A stretch of DNA of 22,067 nucleotides from an uncultured Cellvibrio sp. Lineage in GTDB: Bacteria > Pseudomonadota > Gammaproteobacteria > Pseudomonadales > Cellvibrionaceae. The notes under the pieces were generated by a model. It was not told where the DNA came from and did no database searches. It worked only from the letters and a program-made list of their open reading frames with translations. The position numbers were made by a program, and so were the translations under genes. This document shows, piece by piece, positions 15,691 through 22,067 of the stretch. The stretch's first letter is position 1, and the number at the start of each line of letters is the position of its first letter. The DNA is taken from contig CAMLRJ010000009.1 in the NCBI GenBank assembly GCA_946482345.1, positions 1 to 22,067 of the forward strand, in the 5' to 3' direction.

Positions 15691-16971
15691 ATGCTCATAA
15701 AAAATAATGTGTTAATAAAGTTGTTTCTCTCAATTTTGTATTTGGTTGTTGTCAGTAAAGTCTCAGCTGCACCGGATCCAAATTTTCATATCTATTTGAT
15801 GTTCGGCCAATCCAATATGGAAGGTGCAGCGCCAATAGAAAATCAGGATCGAATCACCCATCCACGCGTAAAAGTGATGGCTGATTTAAATTGCAGTAAT
15901 TTGGGTCGTACTTATGGCAATTGGTATACCGCTTCACCACCACTCAACCGATGTTACAGTGGCATAGGCCCGGGCGATTATTTTGGTAAAACCATGGCGG
16001 ATGCCATGCCCGGTTCGGTGACTATTGGTTTGGTACCCGCTGCAGTATCGGGAACACCGATTGAGCTTTATCAAAAGTCGGCGCCAATAGGCCGCAATAA
16101 TCAGAACATCCCCACCCAATTTAATGGGGGTTATGCCTGGCTGTTGGACATGGCAAGAAAAGCTCAGCAGGTCGGTGTTATCAAAGGCATTATTTTTCAT
16201 CAGGGCGAGAGCGACACCAGTGATCCTTTATGGAAACATCAGGTAAAAGAAATCGTCACTGATTTACGAAATGATCTGGGAATAGGTAACGTTCCTTTTC
16301 TCGCGGGCGAACTGCTTTATGCAGACTATCAATCCTGCTGCCATTGGCATAATGCTGAAGTGAACAAACTCCCTGGATTAATTCCGAATGCGTATGTGGT
16401 ATCGGCTATGGGTTTGCCGGGAATGGATATTTATCATTTCACTACCGCATCCTACCGTGAGTTCGGAAGACGTTATGCGCAAATTATGCTGGAGAAAATA
16501 GATAGAGGTGGTTCTATCAGTTCCAGCTCTTCCAGAAGTTCCAGCAGATCGTCCAGTCGATCCAGCGTCTCAAGTTTGTCCAGAAGCTCAAGTTCGTCCA
16601 GAAGTTCAAGCATGTCGCGTTCATCAAGCTCATCCAGAAGTTCTTCAAATTCGTCTGCAGCTTCGGGTAACGGAAAATGTGTTTATTCAGTCACCAATGA
16701 TTGGGGCAATGGATTTACGGCGTCTATAAAAATCACCAACACCGGATCAAGTGCGTTGAGTGGATGGAGTGTCAGTTGGAGTTATGCTGATGCTACTCGG
16801 GTAACTAATCTGTGGAACGGCGTGGTGTCTGGCAGCAATCCTTATACAGTGACGCATATGGATTGGAATAAAACCATTCAACCGGGGCAATCCGTTGAGT
16901 TTGGCTTCCAGGGCACAAAACCAGGTGGGGCTGCTGTTGTGCCAAGGGTAAGCGGTAATCTGTGTAATTAA
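15691..16971 (+). CDS. Secreted CE6-like acetylesterase with serine-rich linker and CBM2
   Basis: A 426-residue paralogue of the preceding gene. Signal peptide 1-26 (cut VSA/AP). The SASA/CE6-like domain (27-271) has the same catalytic residues: Ser41 in GQSNMEG, HQGESD at 170-175, Asp246 and His249. A long Ser/Arg/Ser linker (about 272-326) is typical of Cellvibrio-type plant cell-wall enzymes. It ends in a family 2 carbohydrate-binding module (328-426), with flanking Cys330 and Cys425 (probable disulphide), [18 protein letters not shown] and the aromatic residues Trp338, Trp375 and Trp392 expected at a cellulose-binding face. It should be released and held on plant fibre, unlike its GlyGly-CTERM sibling. 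AGGAA at 15680-15684 lies 6 bases before the ATG. A strong terminator follows. Confidence 0.92.
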   Translation: MLIKNNVLIKLFLSILYLVVVSKVSAAPDPNFHIYLMFGQSNMEGAAPIENQDRITHPRVKVMADLNCSNLGRTYGNWYTASPPLNRCYSGIGPGDYFGKTMADAMPGSVTIGLVPAAVSGTPIELYQKSAPIGRNNQNIPTQFNGGYAWLLDMARKAQQVGVIKGIIFHQGESDTSDPLWKHQVKEIVTDLRNDLGIGNVPFLAGELLYADYQSCCHWHNAEVNKLPGLIPNAYVVSAMGLPGMDIYHFTTASYREFGRRYAQIMLEKIDRGGSISSSSSRSSSRSSSRSSVSSLSRSSSSSRSSSMSRSSSSSRSSSNSSAASGNGKCVYSVTNDWGNGFTASIKITNTGSSALSGWSVSWSYADATRVTNLWNGVVSGSNPYTVTHMDWNKTIQPGQSVEFGFQGTKPGGAAVVPRVSGNLCN

Positions 16972-17014
16972 GTATGCGTTAAAAAATACTTTGTTTGATT
17001 GTAAAAAACACAAT

Positions 17015-17044
17015 AAAAACGCTCGCCAATTCGCGAGCGTTTTT
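17015..17044. terminator. Bidirectional terminator between convergent genes
   Basis: A perfect 12-bp stem (17015-17026 with 17033-17044), loop CAATTC, with A5 and T5 ends on either side. It serves esterase 2 on the plus strand and the cyclase gene on the minus strand. Confidence 0.9.
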
Positions 17045-17050
17045 ATTTTC

Positions 17051-18370
17051 TTATTGAGGATTTTCTTTGCTATCTTTCGCCATTACGCAACAATTCCGGC
17101 CTTGATTTTTTGCACAATAAAGGGCCATATCAACCCGCTTGAATGCGCTCGCAAAATCTTCGCCGGGTTCTTGTTGCGCTACACCAAAACTGGCTGTCAC
17201 GCTTAAAGGATTGTCCGGTTCAAATACTGTGTCGTAAATAATTAATCTTAATTTTTCGGCCAGTGCCAGTGAAAATTCTTTGCGGGTATTGGGCAATATC
17301 ACAATAAATTCTTCACCGCCCCAGCGTCCCAGATAATCGCTTTTGCGAATGCGCGTTTGCACAATCTCACTGATCATTTGCAACACCCGATCTCCTGTAT
17401 CATGGCCGCGACGGTCGTTGATACGTTTAAAATAATCGATGTCAATCATAATTAATGAATAACGCGGTGAATAAGAATCAAATTCTGTTGATTCAAGTTT
17501 GCTGATAATTTGATGCACGCCAAAGCGATTAAAACATTGTGTTAAAGGGTCAACAGTAGAAAGGCGCCGGAATTCATTGGACTGCTGTTCCAGTTTGGTA
17601 TTTTGCAACGCGAGTTGATAAATGCGTTGGTTGTCTTCTTCTGTTTGGCGTTTTAATAATCGCAATTGATTCAACGCATACACAAAAATACCGATCAACC
17701 AGGCGCTGAGAATCATTAAATACCAATTAGCTGCCGATATCCACTCACCAACCAATACCACTTCTTTGATATAAATTTGGTGAGTACCTGGCGAATTGAA
17801 ATTTTCAAAATCAAAACCGACGGTGATTATATTCGAAAGATCCCGGCCTGAATCTTCACGGGGGATGTCATACTGGCCTATCCACCAGTCCGCAACAGTA
17901 AACTCCGTCAAGTCAACGGGTACGGTTTTCTCCAGATCTTTGGTGTGTAATTGGATTGCTTGAAACTTGGCTGTGTTGGCGTCATCGGTACGGGTGTAGC
18001 GAGGGTTGGAATTGCGCAGGAAAATCCGCATTCGATTATTGTTGCCACGATAATCGATGCTGATGAGCATTTTTTCATAAACAGAAAAATCCATTCCTTT
18101 TTCATTTGAGGTCACATTCAGGTTAACGCTGCAGGCTTTATATTCGCCCATAGGCTCCTCAACGTTGCAGCCCCAAATAAGTTTGGGTTCGTCTATCCAA
18201 TAACCTATAGGCTGTTGGTTTTTATTATTGGTACTCCACAGGAAATGAAAAATGTCCGGATTCCCGGTCAGCTTGAGCCGCTTTTCCGGCAAATAGCGAT
18301 GCAACACCATGGCGATCAGCGTAAGTAGGATGGCGTAGATAAGTAACTCATTAAATCGCTTGGCATTCAT
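17051..18370 (-). CDS. Membrane diguanylate cyclase (GGDEF) with periplasmic sensor domain
   Basis: A 439-residue inner-membrane protein predicted to make cyclic di-GMP from GTP. TM1 is at about residues 8-24. The periplasmic domain (about 40-210) has blocks FSVYEKMLISIDYRG, MRIFLRNSN, VPVDLTEF, DWWIG, IITVGFDFEN and IYIKEVVLVGEW. TM2 is at about 214-232, followed by a coiled linker (240-270). The GGDEF domain (270-430) has the active-site motif GGEEF at 351-355 and an inhibitory RxxD site, RKSD at 342-345, five residues upstream. Both are intact, so an active, product-inhibited enzyme is likely. The periplasmic domain resembles that of the AraC-type protein at 13114-14244. ATG 18370 is preferred because it places TM1 at the N-terminus; an upstream in-frame GTG at 18484 would add 38 unlikely residues. 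The ribosome site is weak. Confidence 0.9.
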   Translation of the reverse strand: MNAKRFNELLIYAILLTLIAMVLHRYLPEKRLKLTGNPDIFHFLWSTNNKNQQPIGYWIDEPKLIWGCNVEEPMGEYKACSVNLNVTSNEKGMDFSVYEKMLISIDYRGNNNRMRIFLRNSNPRYTRTDDANTAKFQAIQLHTKDLEKTVPVDLTEFTVADWWIGQYDIPREDSGRDLSNIITVGFDFENFNSPGTHQIYIKEVVLVGEWISAANWYLMILSAWLIGIFVYALNQLRLLKRQTEEDNQRIYQLALQNTKLEQQSNEFRRLSTVDPLTQCFNRFGVHQIISKLESTEFDSYSPRYSLIMIDIDYFKRINDRRGHDTGDRVLQMISEIVQTRIRKSDYLGRWGGEEFIVILPNTRKEFSLALAEKLRLIIYDTVFEPDNPLSVTASFGVAQQEPGEDFASAFKRVDMALYCAKNQGRNCCVMAKDSKENPQ

Positions 18371-18500
18371 TCTTTTGGACGTGCAGACGGAATTACCCCG
18401 AAGTATGGTGCAAAACAGGGCTTTTTCCAGTTTTGGAGCCTGATTTCCCGGATTAATCTTCCAGATTTGCAAATTGAATATCACTTATAAAAACAATCTG

Positions 18501-18528
18501 TTTCAGGTAAAACGCCAGGAACTATAGA
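18501..18528 (+). promoter_or_regulatory. Putative sigma-70 promoter of fdxA
   Basis: TTTCAG (18501-18506), 16-base spacer, TATAGA (18523-18528), then a leader of about 25 bases carrying AGGAG at 18548-18552. The match to consensus is moderate. Confidence 0.4.
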
Positions 18529-18558
18529 CTCGGCCTTTAACCTCAGCAGGAGTAAAAC

Positions 18559-18900
18559 ATGACCTATGTGGTAACGGAAAATTGCATCAAGTGTAAACAC
18601 ACCGCCTGTGTGGAAGTTTGCCCCGTCGATGCATTTAAGGAAGGCCCCAATTTTTTGGTGATAGATCCAGAGTTATGCGTTGATTGCGATCTCTGCGTAG
18701 CAGAATGTCCTGTTGGCGCAATTTACGAAGATGATGAAGTCCCCGAAGATCAATTACATTTCATAGAGCTTAATGCCGAGCTTGCCAAACTCTGGCCTGT
18801 AATCAGTGAAGTAAAAGACGCTTTGCCGGATCATGAGCAATGGGATGGGGTGTTTGGGAAGTTGAGTTATTTGGAGAGGTGGTGTCCGAGATGTTTTTAA
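18559..18900 (+). CDS. fdxA: 7Fe ferredoxin FdxA
   Basis: A 113-residue cytoplasmic electron carrier of the Azotobacter FdI type. Cys9, Cys17 and Cys50 should hold the [3Fe-4S] cluster, and Cys21, Cys40, Cys43 and Cys46 the [4Fe-4S] cluster; the extra Cys12 (FdI Cys11) is kept. The C-terminal family segment [12 protein letters not shown] ... [14 protein letters not shown] is present. Family members usually stop right after LER near residue 107. Here the frame continues with six residues, WCPRCF, adding two cysteines, just where an AT-rich segment begins. AGGAG at 18548-18552 lies 6 bases before the ATG. The redox partner cannot be inferred; no oxidoreductase gene is adjacent. Confidence 0.95.
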   Translation: MTYVVTENCIKCKHTACVEVCPVDAFKEGPNFLVIDPELCVDCDLCVAECPVGAIYEDDEVPEDQLHFIELNAELAKLWPVISEVKDALPDHEQWDGVFGKLSYLERWCPRCF

Positions 18901-18920
18901 AATTAATTTATCAATTAATT
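18901..18920. repeat. AATTAATT inverted/direct repeat at the fdxA boundary
   Basis: AATTAATT (18901-18908) and AATTAATT (18913-18920) are separated by TATC. They start directly after the fdxA stop and run into the stop of the convergent gene. This may be a weak hairpin terminator or simply AT-rich sequence at the edge of the accessory segment. Confidence 0.4.
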
Positions 18921-19897
18921 CATGGATTTAATTGTTGTAATTTTTCAATTTCAATTTTTATATCATGCAATTCTTTTCTCTTAAAGTCGTATTCTTTGGT
19001 AACCATTTCTTCCGATTTAACTATTTTGGTATTATCGTCCCAAACAAACCGTTCGTTTTTATTATAAGACACTTTATGAATATTTTTTGCTATTTTAATT
19101 TCTAAATTATACAGTGCATTTTTACCTGATCTAGAAAAATCAAAGCTTTCATCAAAACAGAATATTTCGTATAGCAATTTGATTTTTGAAATCATTTCTT
19201 TCGCATAATTAAAATAGTATCCATCGAGTATATAAATATCATGATCAACGACATGCATTCTGGTTTTATGAGCCTCCAAATCTACGTATTTAATGTGCTT
19301 TAAAAAAATATCCAGATGTTCATTGTTTGCTCTGATAAATTTAACAGGTAAACTCATTAAATGAAGTCCGTTATAGATATTCATAGTAATTATGTAATGA
19401 TAGATTTCTAGAATAGTTTGCAGTAGTTTTATTTGCTGGATTGTAGGGATAATTATTCCTTTATCTTTTGCATCTGGATAGAGAATCTTATGAATTATTC
19501 TTGAATCAATTTCTTTGATTTCCTTAAATCCAAAATGAAGATCTTCTTTTGTCTTCAATTCATTGCAATGCTTCTTAAATTCTTCCAAATGCTTGTAATA
19601 ATTAGAGAAATTATTTTGAGAATTAGAAGTGGTAATTGCTCTGCTAGTTTGTGAGGATCTGTGATTGGCCGCAAGCAGGCCAACGATAGGAATTATCAGC
19701 GCCAAAACTCCTAGTGGCACACTAAAGATTTTTACAAAATTATTAAATCCATTGGCTGATAGATCCTTAATAAGTGGAGTGTTGAGATAGATTATAAATC
19801 CTAACGTTAATGAAGTTAGAATAATAATTGAAACTGTTACCCATAATATAGGAAGGGTTAATAGATTTTTTTCAGGATTAAACCATTTTGATTTCAC
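18920..19897 (-). CDS. Hypothetical two-TM membrane protein in AT-rich accessory segment
   Basis: A 325-residue protein of unrecognised family. Two hydrophobic segments lie near the N-terminus (about 15-37, LPILWVTVSIIILTSLTLGF, and about 54-76, including VPLGVLALIIPIVGLLAA). A conserved-looking junction AANHRSSQTSRAI follows, then a mostly helical, Lys/Glu/Ile/Asn-rich cytoplasmic region of about 240 residues. Base composition is clearly more AT-rich than in the flanking genes, which suggests horizontal acquisition. The start is GTG 19897, supported by GGAG (CTCC at 19904-19907 on the plus strand) 6 bases upstream. The layout, a membrane anchor plus helical body beside a toxin-antitoxin pair, resembles accessory or anti-phage effector proteins, but no catalytic motif is visible and no function is assigned. 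Confidence 0.7.
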   Translation of the reverse strand: MKSKWFNPEKNLLTLPILWVTVSIIILTSLTLGFIIYLNTPLIKDLSANGFNNFVKIFSVPLGVLALIIPIVGLLAANHRSSQTSRAITTSNSQNNFSNYYKHLEEFKKHCNELKTKEDLHFGFKEIKEIDSRIIHKILYPDAKDKGIIIPTIQQIKLLQTILEIYHYIITMNIYNGLHLMSLPVKFIRANNEHLDIFLKHIKYVDLEAHKTRMHVVDHDIYILDGYYFNYAKEMISKIKLLYEIFCFDESFDFSRSGKNALYNLEIKIAKNIHKVSYNKNERFVWDDNTKIVKSEEMVTKEYDFKRKELHDIKIEIEKLQQLNP

Positions 19898-20144
19898 AAT
19901 ATTCTCCGTTTAAATAATTAAAACGATATCCAAATAAGATAATCAATGTTTAGCTTTTACTTCATTTTTATCTGAATTTAATATATCGGTAATACCATTT
20001 TTCAGGCGGTAAATCTGATTTCTCTTATATTTTTTTATAAAGCTTCAATGGTAGATTCTTATTATCGTCCGCTAATTTTTTTGACGTCCATCATTACTCC
20101 TGTAGTTTTCACTTCGCACACGCGGGCCTTGATTGCCCACATTC
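19898..20144. other. AT-rich gap with a possible 26-codon ORF
   Basis: No convincing gene lies here. On the minus strand, ATG 20142 opens 26 codons ending at 20062 (it begins MWAIKARVCEVKTTG), two bases after the toxin stop codon, so it could be translated by coupling. It may equally be the remnant of an eroded gene. The remainder, 19908-20060, is AT-rich without clear signals. Confidence 0.25.
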
Positions 20145-20477
20145 CTAATTGCTTTTTCTGATTAGCCTTTTCATTAGCAGGCTTTTCATGTCACGACGAA
20201 CGTCAACAATCATGTGAATGAAAATTTTATCTTGTTCAATTTCATAAACGATTCGATTCATGTCACAAATAACTTGTTGGAATTGATGCAACTCAAACAG
20301 TGCAATTTCCTGTGGAATATTTCCGGAGTATGGAAATTGTTGCAATTGTTTTAGCGTTGCTTTCAGTTGAGTTGACGTTTTTTTCCAAGCTTTTGATGAG
20401 AATCGTTGAATCACGTAACGTTTGATTTCTTGAAGATCCTGTTCTGCGGATTCAAGAATGACTATTGAATATGGCAT
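20145..20477 (-). CDS. RelE/ParE-family toxin
   Basis: A 110-residue protein with the type II toxin pattern of the RelE/ParE superfamily: an N-terminal beta strand (YSIVILESAEQDLQEI), two amphipathic helices, then FPYSGNIPQEI, the strand block QVICDMNRIVYEIEQDKIFIHMIVDVRRD, and a basic tail. The order strand-helix-helix-strands fits the fold. The late Arg pair (VRRD) is where many members keep functional residues. Family members either cleave mRNA on the ribosome (RelE) or poison gyrase (ParE); sequence reading does not decide which. It is the second gene of an operon, starting 12 bp after the antitoxin stop, with AGGA about 9 bases before the ATG. Confidence 0.88.
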   Translation of the reverse strand: MPYSIVILESAEQDLQEIKRYVIQRFSSKAWKKTSTQLKATLKQLQQFPYSGNIPQEIALFELHQFQQVICDMNRIVYEIEQDKIFIHMIVDVRRDMKSLLMKRLIRKSN

Positions 20478-20489
20478 TCATTTATTTCC

Positions 20490-20759
20490 TTATTCAATAT
20501 CCTTATCCAGATCTGCAAACACGTCATTCATTGGACGATAACGGCCTTGCTCTATTTCTTTACGACCAAGCGCTAGCAATTTCAACATTGCCAAAGTTTC
20601 TTCTTGTTCTTCGTATGTTTGTACGTCCATAACAACAAGCTTGGCTTCCCCATTTTGCGTGATAAGAAAGGGCTCCCGATTTTCGGTAATGTCTTTAATC
20701 ATCTCGGCGGCGTGGCTTTTGAGATAGCTAATGGGTTTAATGTGAGTTGAAAGCTTCAT
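20490..20759 (-). CDS. Phd/YefM-family antitoxin
   Basis: An 89-residue antitoxin. The N-terminal Phd/YefM DNA-binding fold (KLSTHIKPISYLKSHAAEMI ... REPFLITQNGEAKLVVMDVQTYEE) is followed by a helical C-terminal region (LAMLKLLALGRKEIEQGR ... VFADLDKDIE) expected to wrap the toxin. Antitoxin-first order with the toxin 12 bp downstream is standard. AGGA precedes the ATG by 8 bases. The complex should repress its own promoter, and a perfect palindrome sits in that promoter's spacer (20797-20812). The segment around it is AT-rich and likely mobile or acquired. Confidence 0.92.
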   Translation of the reverse strand: MKLSTHIKPISYLKSHAAEMIKDITENREPFLITQNGEAKLVVMDVQTYEEQEETLAMLKLLALGRKEIEQGRYRPMNDVFADLDKDIE

Positions 20760-20791
20760 GGTTGATATCCTGGGACAAAAACGTCAGACCA

Positions 20792-20820
20792 ATATTAGTC
20801 CTTTAAAGGACTGGCGTGAA
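20792..20820 (-). promoter_or_regulatory. Toxin-antitoxin promoter with palindromic operator
   Basis: On the minus strand, TTCACG (20815-20820), a 17-base spacer and TAATAT (20792-20797). The spacer is almost filled by the perfect 16-bp palindrome AGTCCTTTAAAGGACT at 20797-20812. An operator between -35 and -10 is ideal for repression by the antitoxin complex. The leader to the antitoxin ATG is about 30 bases. Confidence 0.65.
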
Positions 20821-20969
20821 GCCCGACCACAAAACAAATTCGTGATCTATAGTTTTTATTGTTTTACAATCGCGTTTCGTCCGATGCGCGTCAGCATCAC
20901 CCCAAGCGACACCCAGAGGCGTTCTGCCAGCAAGTGAAATTCCCCTATTGTTTATATTGTGGAGATTCC

Positions 20970-22067
20970 ATGAAATTTCGCTTTCCTATTGTCATCATTG
21001 ACGAAGATTTCCGTTCGGAAAATACCTCTGGGCTGGGCATCAGGGCTTTGGCCGATGCTATTCAAGGAGAAAATTGGGAGGTTTTGGGTGTTACCAGTTA
21101 TGGTGACTTGTCCCAGTTTGCGCAGCAGCAATCACGTGCCTCGGCTTTTATTTTGTCGATAGATGATGAAGAGTTTGGCGCCGGATCGGAAGAAGAAACT
21201 GATCATGCATTGAAATCCTTGCGCGCATTTGTGGAAGAGATTCGCTACAAAAACGCGGACATTCCGATTTATTTGTATGGCGAGACACGCACATCACGCC
21301 ATATCCCCAACGACATTTTGCGTGAACTGCACGGCTTCATTCATATGTTTGAAGACACGCCGGAATTTGTGGCGCGTCATATTATTCGTGAAGCGAAATC
21401 CTATCTTGATGGATTGGCGCCGCCATTTTTCCGTGCGCTGGTGGATTACGCACAGGATGGATCTTATTCCTGGCACTGCCCCGGTCACTCAGGTGGTGTG
21501 GCATTTTTGAAATCACCGATTGGACAAATGTTTCATCAATTTTTTGGTGAAAATATGTTGCGTGCCGACGTGTGTAATGCGGTGGAAGAATTGGGGCAGT
21601 TGCTTGATCACACCGGGCCAATCGCTGCATCTGAACGTAATGCGGCGCGCATTTTTAATGCGGACCATTGTTATTTTGTGACCAACGGAACTTCCACATC
21701 CAACAAAATGGTGTGGCACTCAACTGTTGCGCCGGGTGATATTGTGGTGGTGGATCGCAACTGTCATAAATCCATTTTGCACTCGATTATTATGTGCGGC
21801 GCGATTCCGGTATTTTTAATGCCGACTCGCAATCACTTCGGCATTATCGGCCCCATTCCCCTGGAAGAATTTACACCGGAAAGCATTCAGAAAAAAATCG
21901 ATGCCAATCCATTTGCGCGTGAAGCAAAAAATAAAAAGCCTCGCATTTTGACGATTACCCAATCCACTTATGATGGGGTGTTGTATAACGTCGAAACCTT
22001 GAAAAATATGTTGGATGGAAAAATTGATACCTTGCACTTCGACGAAGCCTGGTTGCCACACGCCACC
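20970..22067 (+). CDS. Orn/Lys/Arg decarboxylase, class III PLP (3' truncated by window edge)
   Basis: The first 366 codons of a PLP-dependent basic amino acid decarboxylase that feeds polyamine synthesis or acid resistance. Residues 1-130 form the wing (receiver-like) domain (FPIVIIDEDFR ...). The PLP-binding large domain then shows YSWHCPGHSGG, FFGENMLRAD, LDHTGP, the FVTNGTSTSNK block, VDRNCHKSILHSII, GIIGPIP, TQSTYDGV and LHFDEAW, which includes the Asp that contacts the PLP pyridine ring. The PLP-binding lysine lies just beyond the window end. Overall it is closest in memory to Pseudomonas LdcA/AdiA-type enzymes; lysine versus arginine specificity cannot be settled from this part. GGAG at 20961-20964 lies 5 bases before the ATG. 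The 149-bp gap upstream (20821-20969) holds only a small hairpin (20883-20898) and no clear promoter. Confidence 0.93.
   Translation, partial: MKFRFPIVIIDEDFRSENTSGLGIRALADAIQGENWEVLGVTSYGDLSQFAQQQSRASAFILSIDDEEFGAGSEEETDHALKSLRAFVEEIRYKNADIPIYLYGETRTSRHIPNDILRELHGFIHMFEDTPEFVARHIIREAKSYLDGLAPPFFRALVDYAQDGSYSWHCPGHSGGVAFLKSPIGQMFHQFFGENMLRADVCNAVEELGQLLDHTGPIAASERNAARIFNADHCYFVTNGTSTSNKMVWHSTVAPGDIVVVDRNCHKSILHSIIMCGAIPVFLMPTRNHFGIIGPIPLEEFTPESIQKKIDANPFAREAKNKKPRILTITQSTYDGVLYNVETLKNMLDGKIDTLHFDEAWLPHAT

Noticed and set aside
16520..16660. Repetitive DNA in the linker as a CRISPR or tandem-repeat element
   Set aside because: The repeats are irregular and in frame, and encode a Ser/Arg linker; there are no spacers of constant length.
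16508..16729. Alternative-frame ORF over the serine-rich linker (proline/valine-rich product)
   Set aside because: It is a by-product of the repetitive AGY/TCN serine codons; the main frame continues into an intact CBM2.

Overview
The window looks like chromosome from a Cellvibrio-like, polysaccharide-degrading gammaproteobacterium. This is inferred from gene content: the glnA - DUF4124 - ntrB - ntrC order, a Caulobacter/Xanthomonas-type TonB receptor paired with a flavin halogenase, CE6-like esterases with poly-serine linkers, a family 2 cellulose-binding module, a GlyGly-CTERM tail, FadE and a 7Fe ferredoxin. No tRNA, rRNA, CRISPR array or insertion sequence was seen.

Layout. (1) 1-4091, nitrogen control: the end of glnA, a DUF4124 envelope protein, and ntrBC. 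A near-perfect NtrC site and a sigma-54 promoter lie in the gap before ntrB. (2) 4256-5743: a methyl-accepting chemotaxis protein. (3) 5799-10309, minus strand: a TonB-dependent receptor followed by a flavin-dependent tryptophan halogenase-family gene, with a strong hairpin between them. The receptor promoter carries two matching operator-like repeats 94 bp apart. (4) 10600-13014: fadE-like acyl-CoA dehydrogenase, closed by a strong terminator. (5) 13114-18370, a carbohydrate block: a membrane-bound AraC-type regulator, two tandem CE6-like esterases (about 85% identical but with different tails), and a convergent membrane diguanylate cyclase. The periplasmic domains of the AraC protein and the cyclase resemble each other, and both esterase promoters carry about four phased TGCA-centred repeats. 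(6) 18559-18900: fdxA with a short extra C-terminal tail. (7) 18901-20820: an AT-rich accessory segment with an unknown two-TM protein and a Phd/YefM-RelE/ParE toxin-antitoxin pair whose promoter spacer holds a perfect 16-bp palindrome. (8) 20970-end: a 5' fragment of an Orn/Lys/Arg decarboxylase.

The most interesting proposal is region 5. Two outputs, AraC-type transcription and c-di-GMP synthesis, may share one kind of periplasmic ligand sensor and flank the duplicated esterases. One esterase looks surface-anchored and the other secreted and cellulose-binding, and the repeated DNA motif upstream of each is a candidate operator for the neighbouring AraC protein. This is inference from sequence reading alone.
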